A DNA stretch of 28,307 nt, from positions 1-28,307 of the forward strand of contig WFXT01000177.1 in assembly GCA_015490475.1 (NCBI GenBank), in the 5' to 3' direction. Positions 8,127 through 15,908 of this stretch are shown piece by piece. A program made the position numbers and the translations under genes. How positions within the stretch are numbered: the first letter of the stretch is position 1; each line of letters begins with the position of its first letter. Source of the stretch: Bacteroidota bacterium (GTDB lineage: Bacteria > Bacteroidota > Bacteroidia > JAADEI01). The notes beneath the pieces are model-generated. The model was not told the DNA's origin and ran no database searches. It saw only the letters and a program-made list of their open reading frames with translations.

Positions 8127-8131
8127 ACATA
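8124..8131 (-). promoter_or_regulatory. Putative -7 promoter box of the pstC-pstA operon
   Basis: The minus strand reads TATGTTTG, a perfect TAnnTTTG match, 18 nt upstream of the GTG at 8105. It forms a divergent pair with the box at 8168-8175. The -33 region is A-rich without a good TTTG. Confidence 0.55.
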
Positions 8132-8167
8132 TAACGTTTTACTTTTTTACGCACAGAACAATTGCCT

Positions 8168-8175
8168 TACCTTTG
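8168..8175 (+). promoter_or_regulatory. Putative -7 promoter box of the nuclease-like/SBP/reverse gyrase operon
   Basis: TACCTTTG matches TAnnTTTG perfectly and ends 6 nt before the ATG at 8182, so the transcript would begin at or within a few nucleotides of the start codon (leaderless). A T-run at 8143-8148 lies where the -33 element would be. This would be the only evident promoter for reverse gyrase. Confidence 0.55.
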
Positions 8176-8181
8176 CTTAGG

Positions 8182-9393
8182 ATGAAACATTCAATTTTTG
8201 CCCGTTGGACATTCTTCTGCATGCTTTTGATTGCCAAAGTATCCCTGACACAGGACTCTTTGATTATTATGCAGTATAATATGCTAAGGTATGGTTCTCA
8301 GGACCTTTCTGTTAAAGATTCTTTATGCCTTCCAGTGATAGCGTATGTAAATCCCGATATTCTGTGCATTAATGAAGTGCTTCCTGATTATCCTGATTCC
8401 CTTGAACGGGCATTGAAAACTATTGACACTTCTTGGACATTGGCTCCGTGGTCTAATGTTTCTGGTGGCACTGTAGTAAATGTGTTACTTTATAAAAAAG
8501 ACAAAGTATCTTTTATCAAACAGAGAACCGTTGAGACTCTTGTCAGGGACATTCCTGTTTACTGGCTTTCTGTTGCAGACAGTTTAACTCTAATCATTGC
8601 AGTTGCCCATCTCAAAGCAGGTTCCAGCACAACCAATGAACAACAAAGAAGGTGGATGGTTGAAGCCCTTCTGGACAGCCTATCAGCATGGAATGTGAAT
8701 AAGTGGATCTTGACGGGCGATCTAAATTTCTACACTGCCGATGACACTTCGTATCAGTTGCTAACCAATCATCCGGACCCTCGCTTTAGACTCGTGGACC
8801 CCTTCCCGGCAGGCACATGGAACAACAATGCTCTGTTTTCGCTATATCACACACAATCCACACGGGACACGCTTTTGTCAGATGGTGGTGCCACAGGGGG
8901 CTTGGATGACCGCTTTGATTTTATCCTTCCTTCCGTTAGATATTTTGAACCTCCTTTTCAATGGGATACCTTCTATGTTTTCGGGCAAGACGGAAATCAT
9001 TTTAATAAATCAATTCTTGACCCTCCTCCCATCCCTGTTCCAGACTCCATTGCTCGTTCCCTTTACTTTTGTGCAGACCATCTTCCTGTTATAGCAGTCC
9101 TTTCTTTACCAACACAGCCTTCGTCTGATACAATTATATCAAGCAGAACTCCCTCCTACTTTCATAGCCAGTGCCAGATTATCTCTCCGCATGGGACACT
9201 TCTTTCAACAATAAACAATTGTCAGCAAATTCTTGGCATAACAACAATAACAGGAAAACACATAAAAGTGAATAATGTTAGAGTTGTCGTGCCACAAAAT
9301 CTAATGCATCAAATTATACTTATAACTTATGAACAGGCAACTTCAACCAATTCTAACTTAATAACTCACGTTAAGATATTAGTAACACAGTGA
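8182..9393 (+). CDS. Secreted endonuclease/exonuclease/phosphatase-fold protein
   Basis: 403 residues from ATG 8182. The frame is open upstream to 8008, but ATG 8182 begins a clear signal peptide (MKHSIFARWTFFCMLLIAKVSLTQ) and directly follows a promoter box. The EEP (DNase I-like) metal phosphoesterase core is intact: the early QYNMLRYG strand, metal Glu in CINE (E65), TGDLN (D180, N182), a DDRFDFIL segment and ADHLPV (D299, H300). Substrates of the family include DNA, sphingolipids and inositol phosphates, so the exact substrate is open. Residues about 310-403 form a separate tail with ISPHG, TITGKHI and a final VKILVTQ that loosely resembles a type IX secretion C-terminal signal. Its stop overlaps the next gene's GTG start (GTGA). 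Confidence 0.82.
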   Translation: MKHSIFARWTFFCMLLIAKVSLTQDSLIIMQYNMLRYGSQDLSVKDSLCLPVIAYVNPDILCINEVLPDYPDSLERALKTIDTSWTLAPWSNVSGGTVVNVLLYKKDKVSFIKQRTVETLVRDIPVYWLSVADSLTLIIAVAHLKAGSSTTNEQQRRWMVEALLDSLSAWNVNKWILTGDLNFYTADDTSYQLLTNHPDPRFRLVDPFPAGTWNNNALFSLYHTQSTRDTLLSDGGATGGLDDRFDFILPSVRYFEPPFQWDTFYVFGQDGNHFNKSILDPPPIPVPDSIARSLYFCADHLPVIAVLSLPTQPSSDTIISSRTPSYFHSQCQIISPHGTLLSTINNCQQILGITTITGKHIKVNNVRVVVPQNLMHQIILITYEQATSTNSNLITHVKILVTQ

Positions 9394-11054
9394 ACCAAAT
9401 AAATTTTTTGAACATGTTAACAGCCACTATGCTCAATATGATAAGAATGTGCTTTGACACATGCCGATATCTACCAAAAGTACTGATCATAACTCCAATA
9501 CTCCTATCCTGTTCTCAAACCGACGAAGACTCAGAAAAGAACTTTTTCAGAATGAACATTTCGGTTGAAATAAACAGTCTTGACCCCGGCTTTGCTACAA
9601 CACAACACAAAATGTGGCTTGTTTCACAGATTTATGAAACTCTGGTAACAGTTGACTCAAATATGAATTTACAACCAGAACTGGCTACCAAATGGGAAAT
9701 TCTTGACAGTGGCAAAAGATATAGATTTTATCTCAGACGGAACGTAAAATTTCATTACAGTAAGGAACCTTTGACAGCACGTGATGTAGCAGAATCCTTT
9801 TATAGACTCATAGACCCTGAAGTAGCGGCTCCGGGGGCATGGATATTTAACGATAGGGTGAGACAGGATTCTCCATTCGTGGTGGTCAACGACTCCATTA
9901 TTGACATTTATTTGGAAAGACCCTTTGCTCCTTTCCTGTATATGTTAACCATGCCATATGCAAGCATTATTTCCAGAAAAGCCATTAAAGAAAGGTATAA
10001 AGACCTGCACAGATATGCCGACGGAACAGGTCCCTTCAAATTAAAGACATGGGAAGAAGAAGCACTGGTATTAGTCAAAAATGAAGATTATTGGAAAAAA
10101 GACCCAAAGGGGAATCGTTTGCCATATTTGGATGGCATATTCGTATCATTCATCACGGACCCTCAGATTGAACTACACATGTTCTTGCAGAACAAGTTAG
10201 ATTTCATTACTGCAGGTTCTCCTCCTGTTTTAAACAAAATAATGGATAGAACTGGCAAAATATACGACAACATTCTGAAAATTGCCAAACCAGTTAAACA
10301 CAATTTTCTCAATACGGAATACCTTGGCTTTCTTTTGGACTCTAATGCCCTTGACCCAGCCCATCGTGTACTACTAAACCCAATGGTCAGAAAAGCACTG
10401 TCTCTCGCTATAGACAGACAGAACTTGATAGGGACCAGCAAATATGGTCTGGGATTGACTTTCACTTCCGGATTTGTTCATCCGGGATTATGGACAAAAC
10501 CAGAAACTATTCCTCCCTACAATCCTTCTCTTGCCAGTAAGTTGCTTGCACAGGCAGGCTTTCCGGGTGGTAAAGGATTTCCAGAACTTACGATTTACAC
10601 TCCTCCAACGTACTTGGATTACATGCTTATTGTCCAAAAACAGTGGGAAGATAATCTTGGTATTAAAACCAACATTGAAGTGATGCAACCAGCCACTCTT
10701 AGAGAAATGATGGTGAAAGGAAGGCTTCCTATATTCAGGGGGTCATGGATTGCCGATTATCCTGACCCTGAAACCTTTCTCGTTGTCTTTTATAGCAAAA
10801 TGCCTGCTCCTCCCAACTACACTCGTTTTAGTAATCCATTCTTTGACAGTCTCTATGAACAAGCCTTGACAACCTTTGACCAAAAGAAAAGGCAGGAACT
10901 TTATAAAAAAATGGATAGTGTCATTATTGAACAGGCTCCTGTCATAGTGTTATTTCACGATCAGGCTCTTCGGCTTCTGTCCAAGCGAATTAAAGGCTTC
11001 AAAATCAATGATATGGGAATGTTTAATCTTGAGTATGTTAGCATTGCTAAATGA
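9390..11054 (+). CDS. Family-5 extracellular solute-binding lipoprotein (oligopeptide/dipeptide type)
   Basis: 554 residues from GTG 9390, which overlaps the previous stop (GTGA); internal ATGs at 9438 and 9447 would give a shorter, more typical signal peptide. A lipobox (ILLSC, Cys41) predicts a lipid-anchored envelope protein. The body matches OppA/DppA-type binding proteins: LDPGFATTQHKMWLVSQIYETL, LQPELATKWE, YRFYLRRNVKFH, LTARDVAESFYRLID, GTGPFKLKTWEE, MVRKALSLAIDRQ and a late SWIADYPDPETFL block. It should bind peptides or a similar ligand for an ABC importer, but no permease or ATPase gene is adjacent. The stop overlaps the reverse gyrase start (ATGA). Confidence 0.9.
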   Translation: MNQINFLNMLTATMLNMIRMCFDTCRYLPKVLIITPILLSCSQTDEDSEKNFFRMNISVEINSLDPGFATTQHKMWLVSQIYETLVTVDSNMNLQPELATKWEILDSGKRYRFYLRRNVKFHYSKEPLTARDVAESFYRLIDPEVAAPGAWIFNDRVRQDSPFVVVNDSIIDIYLERPFAPFLYMLTMPYASIISRKAIKERYKDLHRYADGTGPFKLKTWEEEALVLVKNEDYWKKDPKGNRLPYLDGIFVSFITDPQIELHMFLQNKLDFITAGSPPVLNKIMDRTGKIYDNILKIAKPVKHNFLNTEYLGFLLDSNALDPAHRVLLNPMVRKALSLAIDRQNLIGTSKYGLGLTFTSGFVHPGLWTKPETIPPYNPSLASKLLAQAGFPGGKGFPELTIYTPPTYLDYMLIVQKQWEDNLGIKTNIEVMQPATLREMMVKGRLPIFRGSWIADYPDPETFLVVFYSKMPAPPNYTRFSNPFFDSLYEQALTTFDQKKRQELYKKMDSVIIEQAPVIVLFHDQALRLLSKRIKGFKINDMGMFNLEYVSIAK

Positions 11055-14000
11055 TGGAAACTATGGAAAAAGTGGATTGGATAAGTGTATATAAGAAATT
11101 ATGCCCTGTTTGTGGTGGTGAAATAGACAATGACAGGCTATGGTTGGGTATGCCCTGCCGTCAATGTATTCCTGACCCACTTCCCGAAAAGGTCAACATG
11201 AATAAAGGATTATTCAAAAAGTTTGCGGAAACACAGAAATTAACTAACGAATTTTCATCTTTTTTCAAACTGGCAACAGGCTTTGACATAGCACGACTCC
11301 AACTGTTATGGACAAAAAGATTTTTCCTTGGTGAGTCATTTGCAATAATGTCTCCTCCCGGATTGGGAAAAACCACTTGGGGACTTACCTTGAGCCTTTT
11401 CGTTGATGGCAAAGTGCTTATTTTGGTGCCAACCAGATTACTCGGGGAACAGGTTTTTGCCAGATTATCCACATACGCTCAACAAACAGGGTCATCAAAG
11501 AAAATTTTGTTTTACAAAAGTTCCGCCAGAGTAAAAAAACAGTACGAACAGGGGGAATACGATGTTTTAATAGGCACCACAAGGTTCTTTTACAGCCATC
11601 TCAATGAATTAAGGAATGTTCCTTTTTCTTTTGTGTTCATTGATGATGTGGATTCTTTTCTTAAGCAACCTCGCAGTGTTGAACGACTAATGCTATTTCT
11701 AAATATTCCCACTCCTTTAATAAAGAAAGCCATTGAGCCCAATTTATCCTTTGATGAACTGAACAAATTGTATGAACAAGCACAAAAGAGAATAAACAAA
11801 CAACTGGTTATTTCGTCAGCAACCCTAAAACCTCGCCCAGCACAAATCAGGCTTTTCAAACGACTGCTTGGATTTGATATTCAACGAAGCATAACAACAT
11901 TGAGGCAAATAACGGATGTCAAAAAGGAATGTGCCAACTTAGAGGAGGTTTTAAACACTGCCGTAGGTTTAATAAAGCAATTGGGCAGTGGTGGTTTAGT
12001 ATTTCTGTCTCCAATTCTTGGCAGTAAATACATTGATAATGTTATTGAGCACTTAAGAAACCATGGGATAAATGCCATTTCATATGCAGACTATAATACA
12101 GATGAATTGATTGAAATAATGCAATCTGGCTCTTTTGATGTGGCAGTAGGGATAGCGCATGCTATGAATCCTCTTGTGAGAGGCATAGACCTTCCCACAG
12201 TGCTTAAATACGCCATATTCCTTGAACCACCCGTATTTCTTTTTCCCTTAAAGCAGGAACCTGTTCCCTCTCGCCTCTATGTTCTGTTGATAAACATTGT
12301 TAATGCACTTCCAGAGGAACTGCGTGCTCGTGCCTTCTCGTGGATTCAATTTTTGCGAGATAAAAGGCATCTCAGTAGTCAAGCGGTTGAACGAAATCCT
12401 ACACTAAAAGCCAAATTAGAAGGCATTGCGCAAACTCTTCAGGAATGGTTAAGCAATCCAGAGGTGCAACACATTTTAAACCAATCGGAAGATGTGTTTC
12501 TCAAGTATATAGAGAATCAATGGCATATTATCATTGGTGATGCTACCAGTTATGTGCAGGCATCTGGAAGGACAAGCCGACTCACTCCACACGGTTTGAC
12601 AGAAGGTCTATCGGTAGTGTTATATACAGAGCCGAAAGCCATGAACAGCCTTGAGAAACGCCTCAATATATTTTTCCCTTCCTCACAATTTCAATTTAAA
12701 GACTTGGATGAGATTGACCTTAATGACATTAAACAGCGTCTCATCAAATCACGACAGGAAACAGAAAAACGCAACAGACCGTCCTTTTCTTCAACACTTG
12801 TAATAGTGGAATCGCCAACCAAAGCAAAGACTCTCGCCTCCTTCATTGGAACCCCCCAGATGAGAAAAACCGATGGGCTCATAGCCTATGAAGTTCCCGG
12901 AGCAGACAGAATGTGGATTTTCACTGCTTCATTGGGACACATAACAGACCTTGTCACAGAAGATGGCTTCTGGGGCGTTCGGTCCGGTGGTGACGAAGAC
13001 TTCCTCCCAGTATATAACACAATAAAATATTGCGATACAGACAAAGGAAGGATACAATTTACAGATGATGACCCTCCATCCCAATGTCAGGGAAGTCCTA
13101 TTTCAGATAAAAAAGAAATTATTGACGGTTTGCGCAAATTGGCTTTTCAAGTTGATCAAGTCATCATTGCTACTGACCCGGACACAGAAGGTGAAAAAAT
13201 TGGCTTTGATAACTGGCATGCTATAAGACCCTACCAAACAAACATTCTTAGAAGCGAATTTCATGAAATAACGCCTTATGGTTTTAGGAAAGCCATCCAA
13301 GAAGCAAGAATAGTGAACTTTGATTGGGTTAAAGCACAAATTGCTCGTCGCATAGCAGACCGATGGGTAGGATTTTATTTCTCACAATACTTATGGAAAA
13401 AATTCAAGAATACAACTTTGTCAGCAGGTAGAGTTCAAACTCCTGTCCTCAAATGGGTAATTGACCGCACTACTAAGGCTCGCACTAAAGTGCCTGTGAT
13501 ACAATTCAAGGTTCAAAATGTCTCTTTTGAAATTGCAGTGCCCAACAAAGAAAATGTTAAAAACATCATTGCCCTACTTAAAACAGCAAAAGTTGTCATA
13601 ACAAGTACAGAAGAAGTCAATAAGAATCCTGCTCCCCCCTTCACGACAGACAAAATACTGCAAGAAGCCAATTCATTATTACGATTAGACGTCAACAAAA
13701 CAATGAAATTATTGCAAGAGTTGTTTGAAAATGGTCTTATTACATATCACCGTACTGATAGTACCCATGTTTCAGACACTGGAATTTATGCAGTAGCCAA
13801 GCCTTTTATTACACAGCATGTAGGCAATAATTACTTCTACCCAAGGCATTGGGGCAAAGAAGGAACACACGAAGCCATCAGACCAACAAGACCCATTACG
13901 CCCGATGACCTCAAAGTCCAAATATCCTCTGGTATATATACTTTTTCTGACCCCCAGAATGCTTTGAAACTATACGACCTGATTTTTAATTGGTTTATGG

Positions 14001-14575
14001 CTTCACAATCTGCTCCTGCTAAGGTTCTACAGGCAACAATCTCGGTTATCGCTAAAGATGGACAAGAAATCACTAAAAAAACTGTCATTTCCAGTATTGA
14101 ATTTGATGGTTTCCTGAGGTTTGCCAACAAATTCATCCATCTTGAAGCCATAGACCCCTCAAAGCCACTTGTAATATCCAACATAAAATTAACTTACAGA
14201 CCTCTTGAATTTCCTTTTACTCAAGGTGAACTAATCAAAACAATGAAAGAGCGAAAACTTGGTCGTCCATCAACATATGCTAAGATAGTAGAGACTTTGC
14301 TTCAAAGAGGCTATGTTATTGAACACCGAGGACGCCTATATGCCACGAATCTGGGCAAACAGGTATATAAATGCCTTATGGATTCCTGTCCTATCAAGCA
14401 AGCCAAACGACGACTCCTTTCAGAAGAATTCACAAGAGAACTGGAAGAACTAATGGACAGGATTAGCGAAGGGAAGGAACGACTGAAAAATGTTCTCCAC
14501 AAATATTTTGACCTCCTTGAACTGAGACCAGTTAGCGGAAAAATTCATCAGGCTTATAAGTCCAATATGAACTAA
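11051..14575 (+). CDS. rgy: Reverse gyrase (helicase-topoisomerase IA fusion)
   Basis: 1174 residues, normal length. It introduces positive supercoils into DNA using ATP and is the classic protein of extreme thermophiles. Domains in order: N-terminal zinc finger (C18, C21, C36, C39); helicase-like part with Walker A PPGLGKTT (K107), DDVD box (198-201), VISSATLKPR and the reverse-gyrase signature QASGRTSRL; then topoisomerase IA with toprim LVIVESPTKAK (E587), TASLGHITDLVT, the metal triad DPDTE (D709, D711, E713), and the catalytic tyrosine in ITYHRTDST (Y899). The second zinc finger, expected between toprim halves, keeps only C661 and C679. It is the last gene of the operon from 8182; the TAA overlaps the ftsZ stop on the other strand. 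Confidence 0.97.
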   Translation: MMETMEKVDWISVYKKLCPVCGGEIDNDRLWLGMPCRQCIPDPLPEKVNMNKGLFKKFAETQKLTNEFSSFFKLATGFDIARLQLLWTKRFFLGESFAIMSPPGLGKTTWGLTLSLFVDGKVLILVPTRLLGEQVFARLSTYAQQTGSSKKILFYKSSARVKKQYEQGEYDVLIGTTRFFYSHLNELRNVPFSFVFIDDVDSFLKQPRSVERLMLFLNIPTPLIKKAIEPNLSFDELNKLYEQAQKRINKQLVISSATLKPRPAQIRLFKRLLGFDIQRSITTLRQITDVKKECANLEEVLNTAVGLIKQLGSGGLVFLSPILGSKYIDNVIEHLRNHGINAISYADYNTDELIEIMQSGSFDVAVGIAHAMNPLVRGIDLPTVLKYAIFLEPPVFLFPLKQEPVPSRLYVLLINIVNALPEELRARAFSWIQFLRDKRHLSSQAVERNPTLKAKLEGIAQTLQEWLSNPEVQHILNQSEDVFLKYIENQWHIIIGDATSYVQASGRTSRLTPHGLTEGLSVVLYTEPKAMNSLEKRLNIFFPSSQFQFKDLDEIDLNDIKQRLIKSRQETEKRNRPSFSSTLVIVESPTKAKTLASFIGTPQMRKTDGLIAYEVPGADRMWIFTASLGHITDLVTEDGFWGVRSGGDEDFLPVYNTIKYCDTDKGRIQFTDDDPPSQCQGSPISDKKEIIDGLRKLAFQVDQVIIATDPDTEGEKIGFDNWHAIRPYQTNILRSEFHEITPYGFRKAIQEARIVNFDWVKAQIARRIADRWVGFYFSQYLWKKFKNTTLSAGRVQTPVLKWVIDRTTKARTKVPVIQFKVQNVSFEIAVPNKENVKNIIALLKTAKVVITSTEEVNKNPAPPFTTDKILQEANSLLRLDVNKTMKLLQELFENGLITYHRTDSTHVSDTGIYAVAKPFITQHVGNNYFYPRHWGKEGTHEAIRPTRPITPDDLKVQISSGIYTFSDPQNALKLYDLIFNWFMASQSAPAKVLQATISVIAKDGQEITKKTVISSIEFDGFLRFANKFIHLEAIDPSKPLVISNIKLTYRPLEFPFTQGELIKTMKERKLGRPSTYAKIVETLLQRGYVIEHRGRLYATNLGKQVYKCLMDSCPIKQAKRRLLSEEFTRELEELMDRISEGKERLKNVLHKYFDLLELRPVSGKIHQAYKSNMN

Positions 14576-15906
14576 TCTGGTTTATCTTTAAGATAAGGTA
14601 TTGTTTTGTCTCGTGGCACTTCCTCATCATCTTCGCTATCGTCGTTTGTTTTGAATAATGTAGGCATGCGTTTCAAAAATGGATTGTTCTTAAACCGTTC
14701 GTATGCAGGTATTTTTTTGCGTTCTTCTCTGCTCTGCACCGACGACTGTTCGTTCCCCTGACTGTTCACCTCTGGAATTTGATTGAGCGTCTGAACTGGT
14801 TCCTCCTGAACAATGTCTCCGGCTTCTTCAATGAGTATTCCCGATGCGGATGCAGACACCACGGCTTCTTGCTTCGTTTCTTTTTCCCAGAGTTTCACTT
14901 CCTCATTTTCTTCATATTCGCCTGTTTGATTACTAACCTCTATGATGAGCAACATAGCACTTTTTTCTGGTAATTGTGACACCTGTCCCATTGCCAACAG
15001 AAATTCAGCATTGGCTCCCTCAGATTCCAATTTTTTTCGCAAAGCATGAACAACGCCACCCGTTACATCAACGGACGGATGCCACAAAAATGAAACGAAC
15101 ATAGCATCAGCATGCTTGAAGTTAAGAACATGCTTTAGATAAGGATGGGAACTGATTTGTTCAAACATTAAGTCAAGGTCTGGCTTATCTATTTTAGTTT
15201 GAATGCTTATTCCAACATGTGCTTCTCTGCCTTTATTAAACAATACTCCTAATTCAGCAGGCTTGATGGAAAAGTATAATCCCGGATTTGACGAATAGAT
15301 TATGCCCTGTATAATGTTTTTAATGAAACCATTTCTGTCTCTGAGAATATCTTCTATTCTCTTGTCTCCCACAACAATATTGTCGTTGTCAATAACAATC
15401 ACAGCATTGACGTGCTTTTTGATTTCTTCAATGGATTTATCGGCTATATGTCTTACTCTCCTTCCAGCAGGGCTAAATGGATACAGTAATATTGCTATTG
15501 ATGCTACATCTTTCTTATCAGCAAGCAGATTTTCAGCAATTACGGGCAATGCCCCACTACCAGTGCCCTTGCCCACTCCTGCAATGAAAAAGACCAGTTC
15601 TGTGTCCTCCTTTACTAACTTTTTCAATTCACCCAGAGATTCCTCCCCTGCTATTCTACCTTTATCAGGGTCTCCCATACAACCCCGTCCACCGAGGGAT
15701 TCCCTGCCCAGCAAGACCTTATGCACACTCGCCACTCCGTTCAAAACTTCTTCGTCAGTATCACAACAAATAGCCATAACATCCTGAGGCAGATCTTTGA
15801 AGATATGATTAACCACCTGAATGCCGGCAGTTCCAACACCTATCAATTTGATTCTGCCCTTTCCCCATGAAGCCCTCTCCTTAACTACTGGCACTATCTC
15901 CGTCAT
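14572..15906 (-). CDS. ftsZ: Divergent FtsZ, tubulin-like division protein
   Basis: 444 residues at the usual end of the dcw cluster, 2 nt after ftsA. FtsZ should polymerise with GTP into the division ring. The fold-defining blocks align end to end: LIGVGTAG (21-28), CDTD (48-51), the signature region FFIAGVGKGTGSGALPVIAE, PFSPAGRR, VIVIDNDNI, and a C-terminal IPYLK that resembles the FtsA-binding tail. However the signature reads G-K-G-T-G-S-G (112-118) instead of GGGTGTG, the first loop has TAGIQ where GGGxN is usual, and the T7 loop reads SIKPAE (213-218) where NxDxxD is almost invariant, replacing the two catalytic aspartates by Lys215 and Glu218. The acidic linker (about 330-430) is ordinary. 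Position and tail argue for a true but modified FtsZ; GTPase activity is uncertain. Confidence 0.9.
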   Translation of the reverse strand: MTEIVPVVKERASWGKGRIKLIGVGTAGIQVVNHIFKDLPQDVMAICCDTDEEVLNGVASVHKVLLGRESLGGRGCMGDPDKGRIAGEESLGELKKLVKEDTELVFFIAGVGKGTGSGALPVIAENLLADKKDVASIAILLYPFSPAGRRVRHIADKSIEEIKKHVNAVIVIDNDNIVVGDKRIEDILRDRNGFIKNIIQGIIYSSNPGLYFSIKPAELGVLFNKGREAHVGISIQTKIDKPDLDLMFEQISSHPYLKHVLNFKHADAMFVSFLWHPSVDVTGGVVHALRKKLESEGANAEFLLAMGQVSQLPEKSAMLLIIEVSNQTGEYEENEEVKLWEKETKQEAVVSASASGILIEEAGDIVQEEPVQTLNQIPEVNSQGNEQSSVQSREERKKIPAYERFKNNPFLKRMPTLFKTNDDSEDDEEVPRDKTIPYLKDKPD

Positions 15907-15908
15907 GA

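Noticed and set aside
8008..8181. 58-residue N-terminal extension of the EEP protein
   Set aside because: It is antisense to the start of pstC and would place the signal peptide internally; ATG 8182 follows a promoter box and begins a clear signal peptide.
15302..15787. 161-codon open frame on the plus strand inside ftsZ
   Set aside because: It is antisense to the well-supported ftsZ and its Ser/Leu/Thr-rich composition is typical of an antisense shadow; no family resemblance.
14572..15906. A plasmid or phage TubZ/PhuZ-type tubulin rather than FtsZ
   Set aside because: The dcw position after ftsA, the acidic linker and the terminal IPYLK tail fit FtsZ, and no plasmid or phage genes are nearby.
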